Positions 53,259-62,691 of a stretch of DNA of 64,000 nucleotides are shown here, piece after piece (position 1 is the first letter of the stretch; each line of letters opens with the position of its first letter). Origin of the DNA: Chloroflexota bacterium (GTDB taxonomy: Bacteria > Chloroflexota > Anaerolineae > Anaerolineales > Anaerolineaceae); contig SLTK01000010.1 of the NCBI GenBank assembly GCA_004347695.1, positions 62,001 through 126,000 of the forward strand. The letters are read 5' to 3'. Made by a program: the position numbers and the translations under genes. The notes under the pieces were generated by a model. That model searched no databases. It saw nothing but the letters and a program-made list of their open reading frames with translations, and was not told the DNA's origin.

Positions 53259-53695
53259 TGCGGGCAGTCGTTCAGCGCGTCAAGCGCGGTTCCGTACAGG
53301 TGGATGGCAAATCCATCGCGGAGATTGGCCGCGGTTATGTCATTTTGCTGGGTGTTGGTCCGGCCGATACCGACGCGACTGCGGCTGCCCTGGCCAAAAA
53401 AATATCCTTGCTGCGTGTCTTCGAAGACGAACAGGGCAAAATGAACTTGTCAATTCAGGATGTCGGCGGCCAGGCGCTGGTCGTATCGCAGTTTACACTT
53501 TATGCGGATACCAGCCGGGGCAACCGACCTTCGTTCATCAACGCAGCCGCGCCGGAGACCGCCAGCCCGCTGGTGCAGCGTTTCGCTGCCCACCTCGCCG
53601 GTTTCGGCATACCCGTGCAGCAGGGCGAATTTGGCGCGCACATGCTGGTGGATATCGAAAACGACGGCCCGGTCACGATTTGGTTCGAATTTTGA
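53258..53695 (+). CDS. dtd: D-aminoacyl-tRNA deacylase
   Basis: Dtd removes D-amino acids (and glycine from tRNA-Ala) to proofread aminoacyl-tRNAs. The 145-residue protein has MRAVVQRVKRGSVQVDGK, the SQFTLYADTSRGNRPSF catalytic segment and the GxPV-type motif GIPVQQGEFGAHMLVDIENDGPVTI. TGATG links it to trpS. Pairing a tRNA ligase with a proofreading deacylase is functionally coherent. Confidence 0.95.
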   Translation: MRAVVQRVKRGSVQVDGKSIAEIGRGYVILLGVGPADTDATAAALAKKISLLRVFEDEQGKMNLSIQDVGGQALVVSQFTLYADTSRGNRPSFINAAAPETASPLVQRFAAHLAGFGIPVQQGEFGAHMLVDIENDGPVTIWFEF

Positions 53696-53735
53696 AGAAT
53701 TTCCGAACAACAACCGCCTGGAAAATCAATTTCAT

Positions 53736-53765
53736 TTGACTATTCGCCGCTTGATATGGTAATAT
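53736..53765 (+). promoter_or_regulatory. infC promoter
   Basis: TTGACT (53736-53741) and TAATAT (53760-53765) are 18 nt apart. The leader behind it has two hairpins: GCTTGATAT/ATATCAAGC, overlapping the -10, and TATCCGTT/AACGGATA (53777-53799) followed by CTTTTAAATC, which may attenuate transcription. Confidence 0.6.
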
Positions 53766-53840
53766 CAAGCTACTTATATCCGTTAGCGCGAAACGGATAC
53801 TTTTAAATCAGCATGTCTTTTTCGAGAGAGGAGAAAGCCC

Positions 53841-54401
53841 ATTAGTACCACAAATTACCGGGTAAATGAGGCGATCCGCGTGCCAGAAGTGCGCGTAATT
53901 GGGCCAAATGGGGAGAACCTGGGGGTTATCCCGATTGAAACGGCTCTTAAGGTCGCCAGGGAAGCCGAGTTGGATCTCGTCGAGGTTTCTGGCAATGCTG
54001 TACCGCCTGTTTGCCGTGTCATGGATTTTGGCAAGTTCCTGTATGAACGCACCAAAAAGGACCGCGAGGCGCGCAAAGCACAGACCAAGATCGAAGTCAA
54101 AGAAATTCGACTACGCCCCAAGACCAACGAACACCACCGCGGTTTTAAAACCCGCGACGCCCGCCGCTGGTTGTTGGACGGCATGAAAGTCCGCGTAACG
54201 ATTCGCTTCCGTGGACGCGAAATCGATTATCCAGAGCTGGCGCTTGAAGACCTGCGCGAAATCGCCCAGGAATTAGTCGATATCGCCGTCGTCGAGCAAG
54301 CTCCAATGATCGAAGGCCGCACGATGACGATGGTTTTGAATGCAGCGCGACCATCCAAGAAAAAACCGACCGAGGAACCTCAACAAGAATCAATCGAGTA
54401 G
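53841..54401 (+). CDS. infC: Translation initiation factor IF-3, AUU start
   Basis: IF-3 binds the 30S subunit and checks start-codon pairing. The track starts at GTG 53880, but the frame runs back to ATT at 53841 with AGAGGAGAAAG just before it. Reading from there adds STTNYRVNEAIRV, the conserved IF-3 N-terminus missing from the shorter ORF. A rare AUU start is a known device of infC autoregulation. The 186-residue protein contains the N-domain VRVIGPNGENLGVIP, the linker rich in Lys/Arg and the C-domain KEIRLRPKTNEHH and RPSKKKP end. It leads the infC-rpmI-rplT operon. Confidence 0.93.
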   Translation: MSTTNYRVNEAIRVPEVRVIGPNGENLGVIPIETALKVAREAELDLVEVSGNAVPPVCRVMDFGKFLYERTKKDREARKAQTKIEVKEIRLRPKTNEHHRGFKTRDARRWLLDGMKVRVTIRFRGREIDYPELALEDLREIAQELVDIAVVEQAPMIEGRTMTMVLNAARPSKKKPTEEPQQESIE

Positions 54402-54441
54402 GCTGACTTGATTAACAAGGCTGGCCAGATTCCTTAAGTTT

Positions 54442-54470
54442 TTACCAATTCGCGAATATTCTGGTATAAT
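54442..54470 (+). promoter_or_regulatory. Internal promoter before rpmI
   Basis: TTACCA (54442-54447) and a perfect TATAAT (54465-54470) are 17 nt apart. Behind it TGCGGTC/GACCGCA forms a hairpin (54472-54495) followed by TTTAATTTA, a possible ribosomal-protein leader or attenuator. Confidence 0.7.
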
Positions 54471-54520
54471 TTGCGGTCGCGCAAGCAGACCGCATTTAAT
54501 TTAACGAGAGGAGTAAAGCT

Positions 54521-54751
54521 GTGCCTCGCAAGCTTAAAGACGCAAAAATCAAGCTGAAGACCCATAAAGCGACCTCAAAACGGTTTCGCATGACCGGGTC
54601 CGGCATCCTGGTACGCACCAAGGGCGGTAAAAGCCATCTGCGCCGCCGCACTTCCAAGCGCACCAAGGCATTATTGAGCGAGATGATCCCCGTAGAAGGG
54701 GAAAGCATCATCAAGCGCGTTATTCGACTGGCCCCCTACCTCAAAAAGTAG
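54521..54751 (+). CDS. rpmI: 50S ribosomal protein L35
   Basis: This is a small basic ribosomal protein of 76 residues. KIKLKTHKATSKRFRMTGSG, GGKSHLRRRTSKRTKALL and the C-terminal IKRVIRLAPYL are the conserved family segments. The start is GTG 54521 with GAGAGGAG upstream. Gene order infC-rpmI-rplT is the standard bacterial arrangement. Confidence 0.96.
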   Translation: MPRKLKDAKIKLKTHKATSKRFRMTGSGILVRTKGGKSHLRRRTSKRTKALLSEMIPVEGESIIKRVIRLAPYLKK

Positions 54752-54837
54752 GGATTTGTTCGTTTTTTTTTGTGCGGCTGTTGGGTGCTCGCAACAGGTG
54801 ATTTCACCGGCGCCCAGGGGTACGCAAAGGAGTAGAA

Positions 54838-55185
54838 ATGCGTGTAAAAGGCGGCCCTCAAGGCCATCTCCGTCATAAAAAGATCTTAAAATTAGCAAAA
54901 GGTCAGCGAGGCTCAAAGCACCTGCTCTTCCGCCGGGCAAATGAAGCCATGCTGAAGGCTCTGTGGTATTCGTTCCGCGACCGCCGCACCCGCAAGCGCG
55001 ACTTGCGCAAGCTGTGGATCGCCCGCATCAACGCCGCGGCGCGCATCAACGGCATCAGCTACTCTCGGCTGGTGTTCGCCCTGCGCAAAGCCAATATCGA
55101 CCTCAATCGCAAGATGCTGGCCGACATTGCTGTCCGCGACCCGCAAGCCTTCACTGCCATCGTCACCCAGGCTAAGTCTGCCTGA
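54838..55185 (+). CDS. rplT: 50S ribosomal protein L20
   Basis: L20 is an essential early assembly protein of the large subunit and in several bacteria a translational repressor of its own operon. The 115-residue basic protein has [38 protein letters not shown] and [30 protein letters not shown], both diagnostic. AAAGGAG precedes the ATG. The 86-nt gap after rpmI has a long T-run near 54762. Confidence 0.97.
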   Translation: MRVKGGPQGHLRHKKILKLAKGQRGSKHLLFRRANEAMLKALWYSFRDRRTRKRDLRKLWIARINAAARINGISYSRLVFALRKANIDLNRKMLADIAVRDPQAFTAIVTQAKSA

Positions 55186-55219
55186 TTGCCCTGCCACAGC
55201 GGTTCTGCAAAGCGAATTC

Positions 55220-55257
55220 ACACGGGATGACCATCGTCGTCCCGTGTATATTTTTAA
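55220..55257 (+). terminator. infC-rpmI-rplT terminator
   Basis: ACACGGGATGAC pairs with GTCGTCCCGTGT around a CATC loop, followed by ATATTTTTAATTT. It lies 34 nt after the rplT stop. Confidence 0.9.
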
Positions 55258-55274
55258 TTTAACCGGCTATACTA

Positions 55275-56072
55275 ATGAGCAACCTTATGATTACCTCGTC
55301 CCAGAATCCCAAAATCAAACGCATCCGCGGGCTGCTGGAGAACCGGAAAGACCGCCAGCAGGAAAAAGTCTTTGTCATCGAAGGCATCCGGCTGACTGAA
55401 GAAGCGCTAAAGTCAGAGCGTCCAATCGAAATGGTTTTGTATAGCGCAGAACTTTCCCCTCGCGGTTTCGCCTTAGTTACGCAATTCTCGGCGATGGGCT
55501 GCCCGGTCGAGGAAGTGGATGCCGGGATCCTGCGCAGCCTGTCAGAAACCGAGACCTCGCAGGGCATTCTGGCCGTTCTGCCTCAGCCGGTAAGTGAATT
55601 GCCCAAAATCTGGGACCTGCTGTTGGTGCTTGACCGCATCCGCGATCCAGGCAACCTGGGTACCATGCTGCGGAACGCGGCCGGCGCTGGAGTTCAGGCG
55701 GTGGTGCTGACGCCCGGCAGCGTGGATGCCTTTAGCCCAAAGGTTGTGCGCGCCGCTATGGGCGCCCACTTCCGTCTGCCAATCCTGACGCTGGACTGGC
55801 CTGAAATTATTGCAGCTTGCAGGCAATCCGATCCACAACCGGCGGCTTTGCTGGTGGCAGATTCCGCCGGCGGTGATCCATGCTGGGATGCAGACCTGCG
55901 CCAACGACTGGCGCTGGTGATTGGCTCCGAGGCCGATGGCCCGCAGCAAGCCGCCCTGGAAGCTGCCAACGGCTTGGTGCATATCCCCATGCCCGGAAAA
56001 ACCGAGTCGCTTAACGCAGCCGCTGCAGCCGCCATCCTACTTTACGAAGTGGTTCGACAGAGGAATTTGTGA
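55275..56072 (+). CDS. TrmH/SpoU-family RNA 2'-O-methyltransferase
   Basis: The 265-residue enzyme is a SPOUT-class methyltransferase acting on ribosomal or transfer RNA. An N-terminal substrate-binding domain starts ITSSQNPKIKRIRGLLENRKDRQQEKVFVIEGIRL. The knotted domain carries LVLDRIRDPGNLGTMLRNAAGAGV (motif 1), ALVIGSEADGPQQAAL (motif 2) and VHIPMPGKTESLNAAAAAAILLYEVVRQ (motif 3). The nucleotide target is not determined. It is followed by the DUF711 gene with a GTGA overlap. Confidence 0.92.
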   Translation: MSNLMITSSQNPKIKRIRGLLENRKDRQQEKVFVIEGIRLTEEALKSERPIEMVLYSAELSPRGFALVTQFSAMGCPVEEVDAGILRSLSETETSQGILAVLPQPVSELPKIWDLLLVLDRIRDPGNLGTMLRNAAGAGVQAVVLTPGSVDAFSPKVVRAAMGAHFRLPILTLDWPEIIAACRQSDPQPAALLVADSAGGDPCWDADLRQRLALVIGSEADGPQQAALEAANGLVHIPMPGKTESLNAAAAAAILLYEVVRQRNL

Positions 56073-57298
56073 ATATTCGCTCCATCACTATCTTTTATGA
56101 TCCTGCCCTGGGTGGAGTAACTCCGCCGCTGGAAGCTCTGGGTCAATTTGCTTCAGCCGCCAAACATGCTCTTCAGGCCAAAAATTTCCCGGTGCAATCC
56201 ATTCGGCTGGCAACCTCCCCTTTTCCAGGGTGGGCTCCCAGGCTGACCAGTGATGCTTTGGCCGCACTTGCAGTTGACCTGGAATCGCAGGCCGCCAGCC
56301 GCGGTTTCAACTACGTGTCGCTTGGCCCTGCAGACCCCGCCAACCCGGCCAGTTACCTTGCAATCCCCGCGATTCTGGCAGCAGCTCAATCTGTGTTCGC
56401 TACCGGACTGATGACCTCGGCCGGCGGGAAAGTCTCTCTGCCAGCGGTCCGAGCCTGCGCTGAAATTGTCACTCAGGCTGCCAAAATTTCGCCTGACGGC
56501 TTCACCAATCTACGTTTCGCCGCGTTGGGAAATGTGCCGCCCGGCTCACCATTCCTGCCATCCGCGTATCACTCGGCAGGAGCGCCGCCTGCGGTTGCAC
56601 TGGCGGTTGAATCCGCCGATCTGGCGCTGGAAGTCTTCAAGCAGGCGACTTCGCTGGAAAGCGCCCGCCGAGGATTGCTCAACCGGTTGGAAGAACACGC
56701 TGTCCATTTGCAGACAGCCATGGCCGAACCCTGTCAGCGATTCGGAGTACGCTTTTTAGGCCTGGATTATTCGCTGGCGCCGTATCCATCAGAAACCTGT
56801 TCGAGTGGCTCTGCCCTGGAAAGCCTGGGACTATCTCGCCTGGGGTTATTCGGGACATTGGCAGCCGCCGCATTTTTGGCGGATACGTTAGATCGCGGAA
56901 ATTGGCCGCGTTCCGGATTTAATGGGTTGATGCTGCCGGTGCTGGAGGATATCACCCTGGCTGCCCGTGCGGCGGAAGGTAGCCTGACCGTGCGGGATTT
57001 GCTCATGGTTTCGGCGGTCTGCGGCACCGGGCTGGATACGGTTCCTTTGCCCGGGGAAGCAACAGCAGCGCAGCTAGCCGCCATTCTGCTGGATGTGGCA
57101 GTGCTGTCGCAGCGCCTTGACAAGTCGCTCACCGCCCGGTTGATGCCTATTCCAGGTAAAGTTGCCGGCGAGCGCACCGATTTTGAATTCGAATTTTTCG
57201 CTAACAGCCGTGTAATGGCCTTGAACGCTGAACCGTTAACCGGTTTTTTGGCCGGCGATGAAGAAATCGACTTTCATCCGAGGGCGAGTTATCGTTGA
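56069..57298 (+). CDS. DUF711/UPF0210-family protein
   Basis: The 409-residue protein starts at GTG 56069, overlapping the previous stop. FNYVSLGPADPANPASYLAIPAIL and FGVRFLGLDYSLAPYP, followed by WPRSGFNGLMLPVLEDITLAARA and LLMVSAVCGTGLDTVPLPGE, are hallmark segments of the DUF711 (PFL-like fold) family. Its activity is unknown; the fold resembles pyruvate formate-lyase-like barrels, but no glycyl-radical motif is present. The 134 bp after it hold no gene. Confidence 0.88.
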   Translation: MNIRSITIFYDPALGGVTPPLEALGQFASAAKHALQAKNFPVQSIRLATSPFPGWAPRLTSDALAALAVDLESQAASRGFNYVSLGPADPANPASYLAIPAILAAAQSVFATGLMTSAGGKVSLPAVRACAEIVTQAAKISPDGFTNLRFAALGNVPPGSPFLPSAYHSAGAPPAVALAVESADLALEVFKQATSLESARRGLLNRLEEHAVHLQTAMAEPCQRFGVRFLGLDYSLAPYPSETCSSGSALESLGLSRLGLFGTLAAAAFLADTLDRGNWPRSGFNGLMLPVLEDITLAARAAEGSLTVRDLLMVSAVCGTGLDTVPLPGEATAAQLAAILLDVAVLSQRLDKSLTARLMPIPGKVAGERTDFEFEFFANSRVMALNAEPLTGFLAGDEEIDFHPRASYR

Positions 57299-57432
57299 TT
57301 TTTTGTGCCCCGGAGGCGCAAATGAGGCGGAATTTGGCGGTTGGATCGAGGGCTGCTCGCATCAGGGTGATTGGTGCTCTTGCGTCTTAATCTTTAATCC
57401 AGGTATTAACCCAATTGCTCCGAGGGGAGGAG

Positions 57433-58197
57433 CTATTCATTCACCTGCTTGAAATCCACCAGGATCAGATTCTTCTCGCACTCTTCGTATGTATTCAGCA
57501 CGATCAAATCCGACAACGGTAGATCGGACTGGTCGAATAGCTGGATCGTCAACTGCCCGACCGATATGCGCGGCGCATCGGCCAGGGTAAATTCATATCC
57601 GGACAGACCGTACTGCAGCGCGGTGCCCGTCAGGCTAAGCAGTTTGATCGTTCGGTTACCCAACCAACCATTGATTGCCACCCGAATCCCTTTTACCGGC
57701 CGGTTCTGGATGTCGAACACTCGTCCCGCAACCCCCATCCAGGCACACCCGCGAGTTGGTTCATACAGGCTGGCGGAAATTCCCTGCGGCTCGGCCTGCA
57801 AACCAAAGGCGAATTTTCCGGGTTTGGCGGTTTCCGAAGTTGGCGATGGGCTCTGAGCTGCAGCCGGGGTACCGGCTACAATCAACACCGCCGTAGTCGG
57901 AGATGGAATTGCGGTCGGAGGATCGATTGCGGGCAGAGTCGGCTCGCTGGTGGCCGTCCAGGTTGGCGGAAGGCTGGTTGGAGTTTCACTGGCAGTTGGG
58001 GGGACAATTTCACCAACCCTGTCCGGCGGCGGGTATGGATTGACGCCTGCAGCCGGATTATTGAAGATCACCAGCAGGAGCACTACCACGGCCAATGTGG
58101 TTAACAGGGCGACAATGGTTAATGCATTCCAATAACTTTCGCGTATGACCGTTTTTTTCTCGATCCCTTGTTCCTCATGTGATCCAACCGGTATCAT
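57433..58197 (-). CDS. Membrane-anchored protein with T/P-rich linker and beta-sandwich domain
   Basis: The 254-residue protein has one N-terminal span (about 22-45), a Thr/Pro-rich linker (about 60-125) and an extracytoplasmic C-terminal domain. The latter includes GVAGRVFDIQNRPVKGIRVAINGWLGNRTIKLLSLTGTAL, similar to carboxypeptidase-regulatory/Ig-like beta sandwiches. No catalytic motif is seen. It lies 18 nt downstream of the PpiC lipoprotein gene, so folding by that neighbour is possible. Confidence 0.75.
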   Translation of the reverse strand: MIPVGSHEEQGIEKKTVIRESYWNALTIVALLTTLAVVVLLLVIFNNPAAGVNPYPPPDRVGEIVPPTASETPTSLPPTWTATSEPTLPAIDPPTAIPSPTTAVLIVAGTPAAAQSPSPTSETAKPGKFAFGLQAEPQGISASLYEPTRGCAWMGVAGRVFDIQNRPVKGIRVAINGWLGNRTIKLLSLTGTALQYGLSGYEFTLADAPRISVGQLTIQLFDQSDLPLSDLIVLNTYEECEKNLILVDFKQVNE

Positions 58198-58215
58198 GAT
58201 CTGCTATTCCTCTTG

Positions 58216-59145
58216 CTAAGGCAATAAAATTTCGACTGTGCTGGCAGAACGCCGGGTTTCGAGCCAGCTATCCAGCGCGAGATGTTGTAACGTGAGTCGT
58301 GCGTCCACGGACAAAATTCGGTCGCTTTCTCGTTCGAGAACATAAATGATGTGGTAACCAAAGTCGGTTTCAACCACCGGACTATGCTCCCCAGGTTGCA
58401 GGGCAAACGCGGCTTCTTCAACTGCTGGTTGCGTCAGGTAACCGCGCGGGAACCAGCCAAGCATGCCGCCGGTAGTGGGATCATACTTTGCTGCCAGGGT
58501 TGCAAAATCCGCGCCAGCATCCAGTTGACGGATCACACCATCGGCTGTGTCACGCTGCCGCACCAATATTTGCTGGACGCGTACCTGTTCAACGCGTTCA
58601 GGCACGGCATTGATCAGCGCATCGCGCTGCCAGGCACTGGCTGCTGCCCGACGCATGGCAGAACGGAAGCTGACCGGCGAATAGCCGTTTGCCGCCATCC
58701 AGGCATCCAGAGCAGCCTGGCCGCCAAGGTCAGCCGCCAGAGCATCGATTCGTTCCTGCAGCCCGGCATCATCGATTTGAAAACCGCCCTCGACGGCAGC
58801 TTGCGCCAGCAGCGTTTGGTTGATTAATTCATCCAATACCAATTGGCGTTGTTCTTCCGGAGAGCGTGTTTTACCCAGCTCCGCGTCCGCGGCCTGTAGC
58901 TGCATCCATTGAGCTTCATACTCAGCCAGCGGGACACCCGCGCCATTGACAGTCAGCGCCATCGGTTCCGGCGTTGCAGTGACAGTCGCTGTTGCGGCAG
59001 GTACACCTGTAAAGACCGCGGTTCCCGTATCGGGAGTCTGGCTTCCGGGTAAAGTGGGATCAGCGCGGCAACCGCTTAAAAAAACCAGCGCCATGCTGGT
59101 TACCAGCAGGGCAGCTATAAATCTTATCGTTTTCGGGGAAGGCAT
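58216..59145 (-). CDS. Lipoprotein peptidyl-prolyl isomerase (PpiC/PrsA-SurA-like)
   Basis: The 309-residue protein has a lipoprotein signal with the lipobox LSGC (Cys26), a short T/P-rich tether and a SurA-like N-terminal helical region (ELINQTLLAQAAVEGGF). A parvulin domain follows at about 190-275: RVQQILVRQRDTADGVIRQLDAGADFATLAAKYD and GMLGWFPRGYL, then GEHSPVVETDFGYHIIYVLER. It is likely an extracytoplasmic chaperone for exported proteins, many of which occur in this window. Confidence 0.9.
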   Translation of the reverse strand: MPSPKTIRFIAALLVTSMALVFLSGCRADPTLPGSQTPDTGTAVFTGVPAATATVTATPEPMALTVNGAGVPLAEYEAQWMQLQAADAELGKTRSPEEQRQLVLDELINQTLLAQAAVEGGFQIDDAGLQERIDALAADLGGQAALDAWMAANGYSPVSFRSAMRRAAASAWQRDALINAVPERVEQVRVQQILVRQRDTADGVIRQLDAGADFATLAAKYDPTTGGMLGWFPRGYLTQPAVEEAAFALQPGEHSPVVETDFGYHIIYVLERESDRILSVDARLTLQHLALDSWLETRRSASTVEILLP

Positions 59146-59209
59146 GGGAATGATTATAATGCAAAACAGGCTGCGGAAGTTTCCGCAGCCTGTTTACAAA
59201 TCGAGTGGT

Positions 59210-60841
59210 TTAGTATTCGGGCATCGGAGGAGGAGCAGCTTTTTCCTTCTCCGGTACATCCGTGATCAGAGCTTCGGTGGTCAGGATCATGGCCGCGATG
59301 GATGCAGCGTTCTCGAGGGCGCCGCGGGTAACTTTGGCCGGGTCGATGACGCCGCCTTTGACCATGTTCATGTACTCGTCGCGCAGCACATCATAACCAA
59401 TCTTGGTGTCGTTGGCCTTTTTCTGCGCCTGGCGGACGTTCTCGATCACTACCGAACCTTCTTTGCCGGCGTTTTCGACGATCTTGCGCATCGGAACTTC
59501 CAGGGCTTTGCGCACGATGTTGATGCCAATCTGCTCGTCCTCGTGATCAAGTTTGATGCCATCCAGCGCTGACATGGCATTGATCAGCGCAACACCGCCG
59601 CCCGGGACGATTCCTTCTTCAACTGCAGCGCGGGTCGCGGAGAGCGCGTCTTCCACGCGATGTTTCTTCTCTTTCAATTCGGTTTCGGTGGCAGCGCCAA
59701 CGCGAATGATGGCAACGCCGCCGGAGAGTTTGGCCAGGCGTTCCTGGAGTTTTTCACGGTCGTAATCGCTGGTAGTCTTGTCGATCTCGACGCGAATCTG
59801 CTCAATCCGTCCGTGAATTTCGGCTTCGTTACCCTTGCCGCCAATAAGGGTAGTGTTGTCTTTGTCGGCAACGACTTTTTCGGCTTTGCCAAGGTCAGTC
59901 AGGGTGGTGGTTTCCAGTTTGCGGCCGGTTTCTTCAGAAATAACCGAAGCGCCGGTCAGGGTGGCGATGTCCTGCAGCATTGCTTTGCGGCGATCGCCAA
60001 AACCGGGCGCTTTGACGGCCAGAACATTCAGCATACCGCGCAGCTTATTGAGCACCAGGGTAGCCAGTGCTTCGCCGTCGATATCTTCGGCAATGATGAC
60101 CAGGTCGCGTTTGCCAACCTGCACCAGTTTTTCCAGAACCGGGACGATATCCTGGGCGGCCGAGATTTTCTTGTCGTAGATCAAAACATAGGGCTCGCTG
60201 ATGCTTGCTTCCATATGTTCGGGGTCGGTGATGAAGTAAGCCGAGATATAACCGCGGTCGAACTGCATACCTTCCACGTACTCAGTCTCGAACTCGAGAC
60301 CCTTGGATTCTTCGACGGTAATGACGCCATCTTTACCAACCTTATCCATGACCTCGGCGATCAGCTCGCCGATCGTGCGGTCCTGGGCGGAGATGGTGGC
60401 AACATTGCCAATTTCTTCTTTGGTGGTGATGGTAATGGCCTGAGCGCGGATGCCATCGGCAACCGCTTTGGCGGCAGCTTCGATGCCGCGTTTGAGCAGC
60501 ATCGGGTTGGCGCCGGCGGCCAGGGTCTTCAAGCCTTCCGTGACAATGGCGTGCGCCAAAACGGTCGAGGTGGTCGTACCGTCACCGGCAATGTCATTGG
60601 TCTTGGTGGCGGCTTCTTTGAGCAGTTGGGCGCCCATGTTTTCGAAGGGGTCTTCCAGCTCAATTTCTTTCGCTACAGTCACACCGTCATGGGTGATGGT
60701 GGGGGATCCAAATTTGCGATCGAGCGCCACATTCCGTCCCTTGGGGCCGAGAGTGGTCGCTACCGCAGAGGCAACAACATCAATTCCGTTCTTTAAGCGG
60801 CGGCGCGCATCTTCCGAAAATACCAATTGCTTGGCAGCCAT
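59210..60841 (-). CDS. groL: Chaperonin GroEL
   Basis: This is the 60-kDa chaperonin subunit, 543 residues, forming the ATP-driven folding chamber with GroES. Motifs include [11 protein letters not shown], the ATP site [10 protein letters not shown] and [11 protein letters not shown]-type equatorial sequences. The C-terminus ends [13 protein letters not shown], lacking the flexible GGM-repeat tail of the E. coli protein. It is the second gene of the groES-groEL operon, 35 nt after groES. Confidence 0.98.
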   Translation of the reverse strand: MAAKQLVFSEDARRRLKNGIDVVASAVATTLGPKGRNVALDRKFGSPTITHDGVTVAKEIELEDPFENMGAQLLKEAATKTNDIAGDGTTTSTVLAHAIVTEGLKTLAAGANPMLLKRGIEAAAKAVADGIRAQAITITTKEEIGNVATISAQDRTIGELIAEVMDKVGKDGVITVEESKGLEFETEYVEGMQFDRGYISAYFITDPEHMEASISEPYVLIYDKKISAAQDIVPVLEKLVQVGKRDLVIIAEDIDGEALATLVLNKLRGMLNVLAVKAPGFGDRRKAMLQDIATLTGASVISEETGRKLETTTLTDLGKAEKVVADKDNTTLIGGKGNEAEIHGRIEQIRVEIDKTTSDYDREKLQERLAKLSGGVAIIRVGAATETELKEKKHRVEDALSATRAAVEEGIVPGGGVALINAMSALDGIKLDHEDEQIGINIVRKALEVPMRKIVENAGKEGSVVIENVRQAQKKANDTKIGYDVLRDEYMNMVKGGVIDPAKVTRGALENAASIAAMILTTEALITDVPEKEKAAPPPMPEY

Positions 60842-60876
60842 AGTGATTCTCCTAGTTTATCGAATAGTATAAAAAA

Positions 60877-61176
60877 TTACTTAGGATCCACAATCGCGAG
60901 CAGATCGCTCTCGCGCAGGATCAACAGTTTCTTGCCATCGATTTTGATTTCAGTGCCGCCGTACTTGGCATACAACACTGTATCCCCCACTTTGACATCC
61001 ATCGCGATTCGGTCGCCATCTTCGTCGCGGTCACCGGGGCCAACAGACAAAACAACCCCCTTCTGGGGTTTTTCTTTAGCGGTTTCCGGGAGCACGATGC
61101 CACCAGCGGTGACTTCTTCCTGCTCCAGCGGCTCAACCACAACACGACTGCCTAAAGGCTTGAGATTGAATGACAT
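60877..61176 (-). CDS. groS: Co-chaperonin GroES
   Basis: The 99-residue co-chaperonin caps Gro[40 protein letters not shown] contains the conserved strand and the mobile loop; [34 protein letters not shown] forms the C-terminal part. It is the first gene of the heat-shock operon controlled by a CIRCE element. Confidence 0.98.
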   Translation of the reverse strand: MSFNLKPLGSRVVVEPLEQEEVTAGGIVLPETAKEKPQKGVVLSVGPGDRDEDGDRIAMDVKVGDTVLYAKYGGTEIKIDGKKLLILRESDLLAIVDPK

Positions 61177-61216
61177 TGAAACCTCCGAACGTGAATTTGG
61201 TTTATCGACTGGACTT

Positions 61217-61243
61217 TTAGCACTCTATACTATAGAGTGCTAA
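61217..61243. promoter_or_regulatory. CIRCE operator (HrcA-binding)
   Basis: A perfect TTAGCACTC-N9-GAGTGCTAA inverted repeat lies 41 nt upstream of groES. CIRCE is bound by the HrcA repressor, so the operon is expected to be derepressed by heat shock. No hrcA gene is in the window. Confidence 0.98.
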
Positions 61244-61252
61244 TATAACCAA

Positions 61253-61281
61253 ATCATAATCTCCTTCATAATCGAAGTCAA
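61253..61281 (-). promoter_or_regulatory. groES-groEL promoter
   Basis: TTGACT (61281-61276) and TATGAT (61258-61253) are 17 nt apart on the minus strand. CIRCE starts 10 nt downstream of the -10 and covers the transcription start. Confidence 0.85.
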
Positions 61282-61317
61282 GGGGATTAATTGGCTTCTT
61301 ATGAAACTCTGATATTT

Positions 61318-62685
61318 TTACTGGCTGGTGGTATTAAAAGAATCGCAGATGGCTTCGCTTGGCTCGATAATCGCCATGATTTCGGTATCGCTGCCAAATC
61401 TGGTTCGCACTTCCGCCAGCACCTCCACAGCCCGTTCGCAGTAATCTAAACCCGGGCGGTGCATACCTGCCAAAACTGACCCATAAGTGTAATAGTACAA
61501 AACCGAGCCATCCGTCAAAGGCAGCCCCGCAATCTCGAGTGGAAGGTCAACTTCTTCATTACAACGGCGTACTTCACAGCTCTCTTCTGCCGTACAGCCA
61601 TAAACCGCGCACTTTAACGCTGGAATCGCGCTTTCATAGTTGCGCGCCCGAAAATACACCAATCCCAACTGGCCATAAATATCCGGATTACTTGGCTGCA
61701 TATCCAGCGCAGTGCGCACATTCAAGGCTGCCGAAAAGAATTCCCCCATTTGCGAGTAGGTGCGAGAGATCGCCAGGTAGGGAACCGGGTCTTTTACACC
61801 AATGCGGTTATTGATATTCACTGCCATTTCGTAATACAGCAGCGCATTATCATACATTTCCTTGGCCCGCACCTCGTTGGTGGAACGCAGCCCAAGCGTG
61901 CGGTAATTGGTGCCAATGCGGATGTGCAGCGGGGTGAAGTTGGGTGTGATTTCGATGGCCTTTTTGTATTCTTCAATTGCTGCCTCGTACTCAGCGCTGG
62001 ATTCGAGCACAAAGGCATTCACCCGGTGAACGTCCATCAAACTGCTGTCTTTCTCCAACGCCTGGCGGATATTTTGAAAGGCCTGCTCGTACTTCAACTG
62101 GTCGATAAGAATTTCAGCATAATACGCCAGCGCCAATGCATTCTGGCTGTCTAATTGCAGCGCAGTAACTGCCGATCGTTCTGCCTCGGCCATTATTGCC
62201 CCGGCCTGTTCGCCCGCGTGAGTCGGGTTGGCGTTCCAGTTATACACAAAAGCGCGCACTGCCCAAACAAAGGAGCTTTCCGGTTCAGCTTCTACTGCCA
62301 GATCGATGTTCTTTTTGGCCTCGGTCAGCCGCGCCCTGGCATCGGCATCGGTATTCGACAAACCGGAGTAGTAGGTTTGAATCCGCGCCAATTCAGCGAT
62401 TAATTCGCCATCATTTGGATCCAGGGCGGCGGCTTGCTGGTAAGCGCGGATGGCGGCCTCCAGGTTGCCGGCTTTGAACTGCGTTTCAGCTTCCAGGGCA
62501 AATGAGCTCGGCATGCGCGTGGCGGTCGGGGTGGGAGAAAAGGCTTCCTTGATATCACCGCGCTCGACGCCTAACCAGATATATAGCCCGGCAATAATCA
62601 GTGCCAAAATGAGCAATATCCGGGTTGGATTTGATCTTCCCCGTGATTTGCGAAACAAACTATGCCGGTTATCCAGTTCGATCAT
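61318..62685 (-). CDS. Membrane-anchored TPR protein (paralog B)
   Basis: The 455-residue protein has an N-terminal basic segment, one membrane span (about 22-40), a short SPTPTATR linker and a series of TPR units (such as AETQFKAGNLEAAIRAYQQAAALDPNDGELIAELARI) up to about residue 340. A C-terminal part has an unusual Cys-rich loop CAVYGCTAEESCEVRRC. TPRs would form a protein-binding superhelix outside the membrane. It starts 6 nt after the stop of the upstream paralog, and the two share domain layout, so they arose by duplication. Confidence 0.85.
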   Translation of the reverse strand: MIELDNRHSLFRKSRGRSNPTRILLILALIIAGLYIWLGVERGDIKEAFSPTPTATRMPSSFALEAETQFKAGNLEAAIRAYQQAAALDPNDGELIAELARIQTYYSGLSNTDADARARLTEAKKNIDLAVEAEPESSFVWAVRAFVYNWNANPTHAGEQAGAIMAEAERSAVTALQLDSQNALALAYYAEILIDQLKYEQAFQNIRQALEKDSSLMDVHRVNAFVLESSAEYEAAIEEYKKAIEITPNFTPLHIRIGTNYRTLGLRSTNEVRAKEMYDNALLYYEMAVNINNRIGVKDPVPYLAISRTYSQMGEFFSAALNVRTALDMQPSNPDIYGQLGLVYFRARNYESAIPALKCAVYGCTAEESCEVRRCNEEVDLPLEIAGLPLTDGSVLYYYTYGSVLAGMHRPGLDYCERAVEVLAEVRTRFGSDTEIMAIIEPSEAICDSFNTTSQ

Positions 62686-62691
62686 GAGTTT

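Noticed and set aside
59660-60796. 378-codon plus-strand ORF
   Set aside because: Antisense shadow of groL, rich in Phe/Gly/Asn as such shadows often are.
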